NCBI GenBank assembly: GCA_002404055.1
Contig: DHIZ01000184.1
Location: forward strand, 1 to 22,248
DNA length: 22,248 bases
From: Chloroflexi bacterium UBA4733
Lineage (GTDB): Bacteria > Chloroflexota > UBA4733
Direction: 5' to 3'
In this document: piece after piece, positions 14,716-21,662 of the stretch
Layout: every line of letters begins with the position of its first letter
Numbering within the stretch: position 1 is the first letter of the stretch
The notes under the pieces: model-generated
What the model was told of the DNA's origin: nothing
Database searches by the model: none
The model's input: only the letters and a program-made list of their open reading frames with translations
Translations under genes and position numbers: made by a program

Positions 14716-15273
14716 TTAAGTCGATCCTCTCTCTCGCGCCAGCGCCAGGAACGCCGTGAACTTGCGTCGGAAGTCGTCCTCGGTGATCGTGAGCGCTTCA
14801 GTTGCCACTCGCGGCAGGATCTCCTCGAACGCCGTCACCAGCACGTCAACTTCCAAATGGCCATTGTGGAGGAGAGCGAGCACGTCGCTGATGTCTTGAG
14901 CACGGCCACGCGCCAGCTTCGCTAACGCGGTAGAGACAGGGTCGAAACTGAAAACCTCAAGCTGCCCCGTGCGTCCAAGATAGCGGTGTCGGTTCTCGAC
15001 CCCACTGGGTAGGGGAATGAAGTCTCCAGGGGACACCTCTTCGACTGCAATCTGGAGTTCGTTCCGAAGCCGGATCAACGCGCGAACAAAGTCCTCGTGC
15101 TGGCGAGGGGCGAGACTGATGGATAGGTCCACATCCTTGGTCGCCGCTTTAAGCCCGTCCAGGAGGAGACTCGTGCCACCGACCAGATAGATACGACCGG
15201 GCCCTCGGTACTCACTGCCAAGGCGCTCAAGGAAGCGCCGCAGACGGTCGGACGTGACGCGCTCAAATGGCAT
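14716..15273 (-). CDS. Nucleotidyltransferase-fold protein (DUF6036/AbiEii-like)
   Basis: 185 residues from ATG 15273, which overlaps the upstream gene's TAA in a TAATG junction, so translation is coupled. The nucleotidyltransferase signature is clear: YLVGGTSLLLDG (29-40, GGTS at 32-35) and the catalytic-type D47-V-D49 in KDVDLSI. A later block LAKLARGRAQDISDVLALL is the usual K/R...R..D..D segment of DUF6036-type proteins. Members of this superfamily act as toxins or defence effectors (AbiEii, MNT-type) by transferring nucleotides to RNA, protein or other targets, but others are housekeeping enzymes. It is the last gene of a three-gene overlapping operon led by an RHH protein, which suggests a toxin-antitoxin or defence role; the exact target is unknown. 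Confidence 0.82.
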   Translation of the reverse strand: MPFERVTSDRLRRFLERLGSEYRGPGRIYLVGGTSLLLDGLKAATKDVDLSISLAPRQHEDFVRALIRLRNELQIAVEEVSPGDFIPLPSGVENRHRYLGRTGQLEVFSFDPVSTALAKLARGRAQDISDVLALLHNGHLEVDVLVTAFEEILPRVATEALTITEDDFRRKFTAFLALARERGST

Positions 15274-15938
15274 TAGCGCCGACCGGTGGCCCGAGGGATG
15301 GCGGCAAGTCGCAACTGCGTGAGCAGTTGCTCGGCGGCATCTTCCCATGCGCCCACCCAGTCATAGGGGAAGGGGCCGTTCAGTAGCTGTGCCGCCCGCT
15401 CCAGCAATGCTTCGCCATCGTTGCCCTCCGGTCCAGACAGTGCGAACTCGGCCACCAGATCCGCGATGGGAATCCGCTCTTGCGCGGGAAGGTAGAGCGG
15501 CAACACGAAGGACCAAATCTGCTGTAACGCTGCCGCAGCGATAAGGCGCGCGACGAGCGCATTTCGCCGTGGCTCGTCAAGTGGCAACTCAGCAATCACG
15601 ACACGCACCGACCGAGCCAGTTCAGGGCGGCGCAGCAACAGAGCGATCAGCGCATCACCAAGCCGTGGCTCGCCGGTAAGGGCGAGGTCGCGTATGAGCT
15701 GATCGGGAGCGCGCGCCTTTTGCCGTAGCTGAGTGCTGTTTCCCCGGACGTCAAGACTTCCCCCCGCTAGATAGGACACACCGTAGGCATCGAGTTGATC
15801 CACGAGGTCATCCCAGGTCGCTGCGCCCGTCGGCTCGGCCGCGCTTTGCGGCTGCTCGCTGGCCACCGTCTTGGCAGGACGCAGCCCAGCATTGGCGACC
15901 GAAGCGCGCGGTACGAAACGTGGCGGAGCCACACTCAC
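15273..15938 (-). CDS. Unknown protein in the RHH-nucleotidyltransferase operon
   Basis: 221 residues, starting at GTG 15938 inside the preceding gene's stop (a 4-base GTGA overlap) and ending in a TAATG overlap with the nucleotidyltransferase. I do not recognise the family. The first 40 residues are low-complexity and probably disordered. The rest is mostly helical and rich in Leu/Ala/Arg (ALIALLLRRPELARSVRVVI, RNALVARLIAAAALQQIW), with a tryptophan-containing stretch PYDWVGAWEDAAEQLL near the end. No signal peptide or transmembrane helix is clear. Tight coupling on both sides suggests it works with its neighbours, possibly as a regulatory or adaptor subunit of the nucleotidyltransferase. 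Confidence 0.75.
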   Translation of the reverse strand: MSVAPPRFVPRASVANAGLRPAKTVASEQPQSAAEPTGAATWDDLVDQLDAYGVSYLAGGSLDVRGNSTQLRQKARAPDQLIRDLALTGEPRLGDALIALLLRRPELARSVRVVIAELPLDEPRRNALVARLIAAAALQQIWSFVLPLYLPAQERIPIADLVAEFALSGPEGNDGEALLERAAQLLNGPFPYDWVGAWEDAAEQLLTQLRLAAIPRATGRR

Positions 15939-16171
15939 CTCACCGCTTTCGGGCGGGCCAACTCGAACGTCTTCTCCCCGCGTTCGATGAGGACACGCCC
16001 TCCGTCGTCCTGGGCGTTGGTGACGTATTTTTCGAGAGCAATCGCCTCGCTGAGTACGTCAGTCATTGATGTGCCGAGGGTCTTGGCTAACTCCTCGAGG
16101 ACCTGAACGACCTCCGGTGAGAAATCGGCATTGACCCGACGGACCTTGCCGACCTGCTCAACACTTTCCAC
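15935..16171 (-). CDS. Ribbon-helix-helix-like small protein, putative antitoxin
   Basis: 78 residues from GTG 16171, with GGGAG five bases upstream; the frame is open further up but without a ribosome site. The core VRRVNADFSPEVVQVLEELA, then GTSMTDVLSEAIALEKYV, fits an RHH fold: one N-terminal strand followed by two helices, with the G-T/S-M-T turn typical of MetJ/Arc-type antitoxins. The C-terminus (GGRVLIERGEKTFELARPK) is a short beta-like tail. It is the first gene of the operon and overlaps the next by 4 bases. Such proteins normally repress their own promoter as dimers, so autoregulation is likely. A plain DNA-binding regulator is the main alternative. Confidence 0.78.
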   Translation of the reverse strand: MESVEQVGKVRRVNADFSPEVVQVLEELAKTLGTSMTDVLSEAIALEKYVTNAQDDGGRVLIERGEKTFELARPKAVR

Positions 16172-16198
16172 GCATTCTCCCTTGCTTTGCTCAAGGTC

Positions 16199-16223
16199 AG
16201 TATACGCTGTGTGCCGCGGGCAC
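16199..16223 (-). promoter_or_regulatory. Putative promoter/operator of the RHH-nucleotidyltransferase operon
   Basis: On the minus strand TATACT (16199-16204) is a good -10 box, 28 bases from the GTG at 16171. An inverted repeat GTGCC-CGC-GGCAC (16211-16223) lies just upstream of the -10, where an RHH dimer could block polymerase. No consensus -35 is visible. Confidence 0.35.
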
Positions 16224-16399
16224 GCGCCTGGCCTATCGTGGAGAAACGGGCTGCAACGCCTCGCGCAACACGTCAATGAGCCGGATCGACGAGCATCGGC
16301 AACCGAAGGGCGCAGGCCCCGGCGTGTCGAAATGCACCGACGTCTTGGCAAGCAGCTAGACGCCTCGGCACCGCACAGTTGCGCGTCGGCTACGGTGGC

Positions 16400-17929
16400 C
16401 TACCCCGACGTGACGGCGAAGAGTCTTCCAGGCGCGGACGGGCTCGCTCGCCGCTCGTGGAAGCGCAGGGCGGGGTCTACGACGAGGTCGCGCACCGTGC
16501 TTGATACCAGTAGATCGCCCGGTTGAGCCGCCATGGCGGTCGCAGTCGCCTCATCGAGTGCCGAGCCGTCCAGGCTATCCCCAGCAATCACGCACTCGCC
16601 AATTCGCACCGCCGCTCGTGCGGCCCCGCCAGTGACGTTCAGGAGGGCCAGGGCGCAGCGAATCGCCCGTCCCGGCCCGTCGAACGCCGCCAGCAGGAAC
16701 TCGTCGCTGATCTGTTGCAGTTCGCGCCCCCGAAAGTTTTGCAATGTCTGCCGCGTTGCTGCGCGCTCCGGTGCGGGGCGTGCCATCGCTACCGCCAGTA
16801 CCGTCGCCAGTACGCGCTCAGGCTCCACTTCCGACCCCAGCCTGGCGAGAAAGCGCTCAATGGCTCCAGTCAGAACGTCGCTGTCGCCAACACCAAGCAT
16901 ATGGTCGTCGCCGGGTACTTCCATGAGTTCCGCCCCCGGGATGCGCTGCGCCATGTACCGGGCATGCTCCACCGAGGCGACGCGGTCACCTCGTCGATGC
17001 AAGATCAGCGTGGGGACGTTGACGTTGGGCAGCATGGCGCGCACGTCAATACGCCGGTTCATCCGCCCCAATGTGAGGAACGCCCCAGGGCTCGCTCCCT
17101 GCCGCAGGAAGTCCGCAAAGTATTGCCGGTAGCGCTCATCGCCCGCCTTGCTCGGTGCAAAGCGGGCAGGCAGTTCATCGGCGTATGCTCGACTGCCATA
17201 GCGAGCGCGCACCACCTCTGCGTCGCGTCGCTCCTCCTCAGCGGTGAGCACCACCGGGCCGGGCGCCAGGTCCGGCGAGCCGGAGCAGGCGTAAGCGCCG
17301 TACAACACCAGGCCGAGCGTGCGGCCCGGATACGTCGCGGCGAAAAGCAGACTCATCGGCCCGCCTTCCGACTGCCCCATCACCACGGCGCGCGCCGAGC
17401 CGGCAGCGTCCAGCACCGCCCGCACGTCGTCCATGCGCTCCTCCAGGTCCGGCACGCCCGCGACGCGGTCGGACATGCCGGTGCCACGTTTGTCGAAGCG
17501 GATCAGCCGGGAGAAGCCGGCCAGACGGTCGAAGTAGCGCGCCGTCCCCGGCCACTGCCGGTTCTGCTCCAGATGCGACACCAGGCCCGGCACGAGGATC
17601 AAGTCCGGCGGCCCGGCTCCCGTCACCTGGTAGGCGACGCTGAGATCGCCTGAGGCAGCATAGTGGACCTCCGGTCCTGCCGCTACGCCTTCCCCGTTAG
17701 ACAGCGGTTGCCGCGCTGCCATCCGCAATGCCACCGCATCGGTCCGGGGCCCCAGGCCCGCCAACAATGCCTCCAGCGTGGTCCGCTGCGGTGTCCGGTT
17801 TATGCCCCGCTCCAGTGCGCTCACTGCCCGCGCGCTTAGGCCCGCGCGCTCCGCCAGCTCTTCCTGGGTGAGACCGGCCGCCAGGCGCAAGCGGCGCAGT
17901 GTAGAACCGAACGGGGACTCAGGGGCCAT
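16400..17929 (-). CDS. HTH - alpha/beta hydrolase - degenerate cyclase-like fusion regulator
   Basis: 509 residues from ATG 17929, chosen over an in-frame ATG at 17947 because only the former has a GGAG ribosome site at the right spacing. Residues 5-60 are an XRE HTH (LTQEELAERAGLSARAVSAL) nearly matching that of 10963-13440. About 85-365 form an alpha/beta hydrolase with nucleophile S187 in MGQSEGG, D315 in RRGDRV and H343 in GDDHML, a full triad. About 370-509 resemble a class III adenylate cyclase domain: PERVLATVL, FDGPGRAIRCALAL, IGECV and LLVSSTVRDLV. The first metal-binding motif (FTDIVGS in active relatives) reads VAMARPA here, so the cyclase is probably inactive. It may act as a ligand- or substrate-responsive DNA-binding protein. 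Upstream lies a divergent gene and a large palindrome. Confidence 0.88.
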   Translation of the reverse strand: MAPESPFGSTLRRLRLAAGLTQEELAERAGLSARAVSALERGINRTPQRTTLEALLAGLGPRTDAVALRMAARQPLSNGEGVAAGPEVHYAASGDLSVAYQVTGAGPPDLILVPGLVSHLEQNRQWPGTARYFDRLAGFSRLIRFDKRGTGMSDRVAGVPDLEERMDDVRAVLDAAGSARAVVMGQSEGGPMSLLFAATYPGRTLGLVLYGAYACSGSPDLAPGPVVLTAEEERRDAEVVRARYGSRAYADELPARFAPSKAGDERYRQYFADFLRQGASPGAFLTLGRMNRRIDVRAMLPNVNVPTLILHRRGDRVASVEHARYMAQRIPGAELMEVPGDDHMLGVGDSDVLTGAIERFLARLGSEVEPERVLATVLAVAMARPAPERAATRQTLQNFRGRELQQISDEFLLAAFDGPGRAIRCALALLNVTGGAARAAVRIGECVIAGDSLDGSALDEATATAMAAQPGDLLVSSTVRDLVVDPALRFHERRASPSAPGRLFAVTSG

Positions 17930-18062
17930 AGCAACTCCGTGCGGCATCGCCGTTACACCGGGGCGAGGATGGTTAGATCATAGCAACCACAGGCGGTTAT
18001 GTCAGCTGTCGTGTGGTCTGCGATGTTCCTATGTCTGTCCTTCACCATCGGACGCCGACATA

Positions 18063-18100
18063 CTTTCCTGACCGGCGGCGCGCGCCGCCGGTCAGGAAAG
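18063..18100. promoter_or_regulatory. Perfect 38-bp palindrome overlapping the ribosome binding site of the next gene
   Basis: Every base from 18063 to 18081 pairs with 18100 to 18082, with no mismatch and no loop. The centre is GGCGGCGCGCGCC. The right arm ends in AGGAAAG (18094-18100), part of the Shine-Dalgarno for the ATG at 18110. In RNA the stem would sequester that site; in DNA it could be a dimeric operator in the divergent region between 17929 and 18110. Confidence 0.9.
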
Positions 18101-18109
18101 GAATTCCCT

Positions 18110-18415
18110 ATGCTCACCCGAATCCGCTCAGCAGTCGCCAAGAATGGTAAGGGCGCAGAGGCCCTCCGCTGGGTGCAGGACGTTGCCGCTCACCAGAACA
18201 GCCGCGACGCCAACCTGCGCGCTGAGGTGTACCGCGAAGTCTTCGGCGACACCAATCGCATTCATTACGTCACCCACCACCCCGATCTCGCGGCCTACGA
18301 GCGCTGGCTGGCAGAATCCAGCACGGACACCGAGTTGCAACGTATCTTCGCCAAGGGTCCAGAGGTCATCGTCGACGGCAGCTACCGCGACCTGTTGCTG
18401 CGCTCGGCTGATTGA
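18110..18415 (+). CDS. Small protein, probable dimeric alpha/beta-barrel (NIPSNAP/ABM-like)
   Basis: 101 residues from ATG 18110, preceded by AGGAAAGGAA. The sequence starts MLTRIRSAVAKNGKGAEALR and includes WVQDVAAHQN, then a long helix-strand pattern with RIHYVTHHPDLAAYERWLAE and a closing LQRIFAKGPEVIVDGSYRDL. This beta-alpha-beta-beta-alpha-beta pattern, with an H/Y-rich centre, fits small ferredoxin-like dimeric proteins such as NIPSNAP or antibiotic-biosynthesis monooxygenase-like proteins, but no catalytic residue is certain. It is divergent from the HTH-hydrolase regulator, which may control it through the 38-bp palindrome. The family assignment is tentative; the coding status is well supported. 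Confidence 0.75.
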   Translation: MLTRIRSAVAKNGKGAEALRWVQDVAAHQNSRDANLRAEVYREVFGDTNRIHYVTHHPDLAAYERWLAESSTDTELQRIFAKGPEVIVDGSYRDLLLRSAD

Positions 18416-18513
18416 GGCGGGTTGGGTCGGCGTTGTGACGCCAGTGTCGCCGTCACCATGTGGCGCTGGAAGCTTGTCGTGGGAGCACCAGTTCTGGAGG
18501 CGTACTCCGGTGC

Positions 18514-18661
18514 TCAAATAATCGGGTGCTTCAGGTACGCCGAGACCTCCATCAGCCGGTTAGGGTCCCCACACCCCGTTGCCCAAGGGCAACAACACTG
18601 CCTGGACGTAGATCGGTAGCAAAAGCCCGACGATGTCCTCGATTGGGATCACCAGGGCAAT
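18514..18661 (-). pseudogene. Hydrophobic gene remnant with a one-base frameshift
   Basis: The minus strand encodes IALVIPIEDIVGLLLPIYVQ and on to LGNGVWGP, then a stop (TAA at 18562-18560). Shifting by one base gives a smooth continuation, RLMEVSAYLKHPII, ending at TGA 18514. A stop lies just before the first residue. It looks like the tail of a decayed membrane-protein gene, but I do not recognise the family. The remaining bases of 18416-18878 show no other coding signal I can support; one 16-base hairpin (GTTGCCC-AA-GGGCAAC, 18578-18593) falls within the remnant. Confidence 0.3.
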
Positions 18662-18878
18662 TTACCGGAGGCACGATCTCCCCCGAATGCAGCGGGGCGA
18701 GTCTATCGTCACTCCGCTCATGGCAAGCTGCTCGCTCTCCCAACCAGACGAAGTGTCATGGGTTGCCTGTCTGGGACAAGCGCTACCGCGCCGTGCGCAT
18801 CGGAGAGGGACTGACGCTGTCACAGGACGGTGAACGTGCGACAGAACGATGCAGGCGTCTGCCGAAAGGACGCTGGCA

Positions 18879-19348
18879 ATGGGTTGGCCCCGGGAGTATG
18901 CCTGGCGCGTCGGTACTATGATAGGGTCATGCGGGTATCTCGTAGATCGGCAAGGCCACGTGTTCGCGTGGTGGCATGCCTGAGATCCCGATACGTCTCG
19001 GCCGACCCTGACGGAGTGGGGACAGGTAGCCGCGATCACCGAGGCGGAGATGATGGCCGTCTATCTCCATGCCGAGATTACGTCGGCCCGTTTCGGCCCA
19101 GCGATCCTGGCTATCCTCGAACACGATCGGTAGGAACGGAGGGCTATCTGGCGCTCGCGAATGCCCTTCGCCCGGACCAGCCCTTCCCGGAACTGATCCT
19201 GGTGGCAATAAGCCCGGAGGCGCCGCTCGTCGTGTTGGAGGGCCACGTCCGCCTGACGGCGGCGATGCTCCGCCCAGACCTGGCGCCCGCCGAACTCTCC
19301 GTCATCGTCGGCTACTCCGATGCCATAACGCAGTGGAGCTGCTATTAG
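18879..19348 (+). pseudogene. Degraded gene with several frameshifts (ParB/EGH-R-type C-terminus)
   Basis: Coding-like pieces lie in three frames in order: MGWPREYAWRVGTMIG and on to DRQGHVFAWWHA (18879-18980, then TGA), a short PEIPIRLGR piece (18979-19005), TLTEWGQVAAITEAEMMAVY and on to LAILEHDR (19005-19130, then TAG), and EGYLALANALRPDQPFPELI (19139-) running to SDAITQWSCY at 19348. The tail motif LVVLEGHVRLTAA resembles the catalytic-loop region of ParB-like domains (DGHHR in ParB). The pieces read as one ancestral protein of about 150 residues broken by at least three indels. Sequence error is an alternative. The family call is tentative. Confidence 0.5.
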
Positions 19349-19479
19349 CGTATTAGCAAGGGAGGCGCCACACGGACGGCGCCTCGAGCTGCGAGCCGGC
19401 AAAGGCGAGCTCGCTGCCAGACGGTGTGGTCGGCCCCGTGCCGTCCACACAGTACGGTTCGACGTGGGGCAGCAGCGCG

Positions 19480-19722
19480 TTAGCTGGTGAACTCCGGTCG
19501 CAGCAGGGCGTACATGGCGACGTCTTCAAAGTGGTCGCCTTTGTGCAGGTAGCCACGCAGCACGCCTTCGTAGCGCAGGCCGGCCTTCTCCATCACCCGC
19601 GCGGAGCCGACAGTTCGAGCGCACCAGTAAGCGACGAAAAGGTCCTGCAGGTAAAGCTCGGTCGCAACGACCTGGGTCCCTGCGGCGCGGGTCGCCGCTT
19701 TCAAGCAGTGCTGCCTGCGCAC
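19480..19722 (-). pseudogene. C-terminal remnant of a GNAT acetyltransferase
   Basis: Residues SARVMEKAGLRYEGVLRGYL and on to FEDVAMYALLRPEF, ending at TAA 19480, are the classic end of a RimJ/RimL-type GNAT enzyme. The GNAT-like part spans about 19480-19620 only. The upstream acetyl-CoA-binding region (G-x-G motif) is absent, and the preceding 35 codons do not look like GNAT. An intact relative is at 21663-22238. It is most likely a truncated remnant joined to another broken gene. Confidence 0.6.
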
Positions 19723-19937
19723 CGGTCGCTACGACAGCGTCCAGCGGGACGACTACTTTTCGCGACTGAGCGTGCGTACCGTTCCCAGTCTCCTTCACAC
19801 CGGGTGACGCCGTTTCCCAGTGATCGGATTGCACCTGCTGCTGAAGGATGTCCAACTCGCCCAGGAGCGAGGCGGGAGCGGCGTTGGTCTGGAGCGCCCG
19901 CCTGTCGCCGGAGCACGGCGAACTCGTTCTCGGTCAT
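19630..19937 (-). pseudogene. Unknown gene broken by a one-base frameshift
   Basis: An ATG at 19937 with AGGA upstream starts MTENEFAVLRRQA. A shift near 19899 then gives ALQTNAAPASLLGELDILQQ and on to QSDHWETASPG, with RKVVVPLDAVVATGAQAALL further on, a soluble protein-like sequence of about 85 residues in all. The frame then degrades into the GNAT remnant. I do not recognise the family. The lower boundary is approximate. It is divergent from the metallophosphoesterase gene. Confidence 0.45.
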
Positions 19938-20014
19938 ACGTCCTGCTCTCTCGGAGATGTATTGGCCCCTCTTTGTCCGGTAGGATACCGATTGTCGGTG
20001 GGAGGGATATTGTC

Positions 20015-20806
20015 GTGACGCGGGTGGCCTTGCTTGCGGACATCCATGGCAACGCGGTGGCGCTGGAGGCGGTGCTGCGCGACCTGGAGCGCCAACCGAT
20101 CGACCAGGTGGTCTGCCTCGGCGACGTAGCAGCGACTGGCCCGCAGCCGCAAGCGGTGTTGGCGTCCCTGCGCCGCCTTGGCTGTCCTGTGGTCATGGGC
20201 AATGCCGATGTCTGGCTGCTCAATCCAACACCCTCTGGCGGTGACGACGAGACCACCCGGCGCTGGCTGGCGATCGACACATGGTGCCTGGCGCAACTCA
20301 GCGAGGAAGATCTGGCCTTCGTGAGGACCTTCCAATCCACCGTGGCGTGCGCCCTCGGCGACGGTCCGACGGTGCTGTGCTTCCACGGGTCGCCACGGAG
20401 TAACCACGATGAACTGCGGGCGACCACGCCGGAGGCGGAACTGGCCAACCTGCTCGGGAACACGGACGCGACAGTGCTGGCCGGAGGGCACACGCACGAG
20501 CAACTTCTGCGCCGAGTGGGGCGGTCCCTGCTGCTCAACCCGGGCAGTATCGGTCTCCCCTTCGAGCGTCGAATCGTGGGGCCAAACGAAGCGGGGCGAA
20601 CGCCGCCATGGAGCGAGTACGCCGTAATCGCCGCCGAAGAGGGTCGCCTGGAGGTGAGCTTCCGGCGCGTGCCGCTGGACGTTGACGCAGTGATCGCCGC
20701 CGCGCTGCACAGCGGGATGCCCGAGGCCGAATGGTGGGCCGACGGATGGCGAGCCGGGGCCCGGCAGAGTTTGGGTGCCGCTCGGTTCAAGGAAGGCAGG
20801 CAATGA
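20015..20806 (+). CDS. Metallophosphoesterase (YfcE/MJ0936-like calcineurin-fold)
   Basis: 263 residues from GTG 20015, which has GGGAGG with a 9-base spacer; the longer open frame upstream overlaps the broken gene and looks non-coding. The calcineurin-like metal-binding motifs are complete: D9-I-H11-GN, G36-D37, G62-N63-A-D, a histidine in CFHGSP and the final GGHTHEQ. Strand-helix repeats and NPGSIGLPF are family-typical. Such enzymes hydrolyse phosphodiester or phosphomonoester bonds with two bound metal ions; the substrate is unknown. Its stop overlaps the methyltransferase start (ATGA), so the two are translationally coupled and probably form an operon with the GNAT gene. Confidence 0.92.
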   Translation: MTRVALLADIHGNAVALEAVLRDLERQPIDQVVCLGDVAATGPQPQAVLASLRRLGCPVVMGNADVWLLNPTPSGGDDETTRRWLAIDTWCLAQLSEEDLAFVRTFQSTVACALGDGPTVLCFHGSPRSNHDELRATTPEAELANLLGNTDATVLAGGHTHEQLLRRVGRSLLLNPGSIGLPFERRIVGPNEAGRTPPWSEYAVIAAEEGRLEVSFRRVPLDVDAVIAAALHSGMPEAEWWADGWRAGARQSLGAARFKEGRQ

Positions 20807-21621
20807 CGGTCCAAGACGATCGCCCGAACGGGCAAACGGATGAGGTGCAAGCCGTCAGGGACGGCTACCGGACGGCCGAGAGCTTGAATGCTCGAAGCCA
20901 GATTTATCGCTACAACGAGGATCCATACCCCTGGCAACGCCGGGTCTTCGATCATCTGGCGCTGCCGGCGGAGTGTCAGCTTCTGGAGGTGGGCTGCGGC
21001 CCGGGCAAGCTCTGGCTGGAAAACGCCGACCGCATCCCGCCCGGCTGGTCCGTCACGCTGACCGACCTCTCTCCCGGCATGCTCCAGGAGGCACGCCGCA
21101 CCCTGGCTGGCGTCATGCCGCATGTCTCCTACGCAGTAGCGGACGCGCGCTTCCTCCCGTTTCCGGTCGCCAGCTTCGACGCGGTGATCGCCAATCACAT
21201 GGTCTACCACGTCCCCAACAAGCCGGCGCTGTTCGCGCAGGTGCGGCGCGTCCTGCGTCCGGGCGGCCGCTTCTGGGCCGCGACCAACGGCGAAGGCGGT
21301 GATGAGCTCTCGGCACTCCTGCGCCGGGTCGATGCCGACATGGCAGCTGCCGTTCAGACGCAAGCGGGCAGCGAAATGGCGACGACACATCCAAAGACGT
21401 TCACGTTGGAAAACGGCGAGGAGCAGCTCACGCCCTGGTTTCGTCAGGTTACGATGCATCGATATCTGCGCTCCACTGCTGTGCCGGAGGTTGAGCCAGT
21501 GGTGGCCTACGTCCTGTCCGGGCGGTTCTATCGCCGGTACCTTGTAGGCGAGAGGCTCGAGGCATTTCGGAGGCTCCTGGCGGAAGAAATCGCAACCAAG
21601 AGCGTCTTTCACATGAACTGA
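20803..21621 (+). CDS. Class I SAM-dependent methyltransferase
   Basis: 272 residues from ATG 20803, overlapping the previous stop by 4 bases, with AGGAAGG upstream. Motif I is LLEVGCGPG (60-68). An acidic residue ends strand 2 (TLTDLSPGM, D88), the adenine-binding region is VADARFLPFP (112-121), motif IV is FDAVIANHMVYH (125-136), and the post-motif is VLRPGGRFW. This is a methyltransf_11-type Rossmann fold; the C-terminal third is variable and gives no clue to the acceptor molecule. It sits between a metallophosphoesterase and an acetyltransferase, a group that suggests small-molecule or antibiotic-modification chemistry, but that is only inference. Confidence 0.92.
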   Translation: MTVQDDRPNGQTDEVQAVRDGYRTAESLNARSQIYRYNEDPYPWQRRVFDHLALPAECQLLEVGCGPGKLWLENADRIPPGWSVTLTDLSPGMLQEARRTLAGVMPHVSYAVADARFLPFPVASFDAVIANHMVYHVPNKPALFAQVRRVLRPGGRFWAATNGEGGDELSALLRRVDADMAAAVQTQAGSEMATTHPKTFTLENGEEQLTPWFRQVTMHRYLRSTAVPEVEPVVAYVLSGRFYRRYLVGERLEAFRRLLAEEIATKSVFHMN

Positions 21622-21662
21622 TCGACGGGCATCTTCGAAGCGGTCCGAGACGAGCGCCAGCC

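Noticed and set aside
16523..17653. 376-codon plus-strand frame opposite the HTH-hydrolase gene
   Set aside because: Shadow frame, rich in Arg/His/Ala with no recognisable motif; the minus-strand protein has intact HTH and catalytic triad.
19795..21612. 605-codon minus-strand open frame across the phosphoesterase and methyltransferase genes
   Set aside because: Shadow frame; the plus strand carries complete, recognisable motifs and good ribosome sites.
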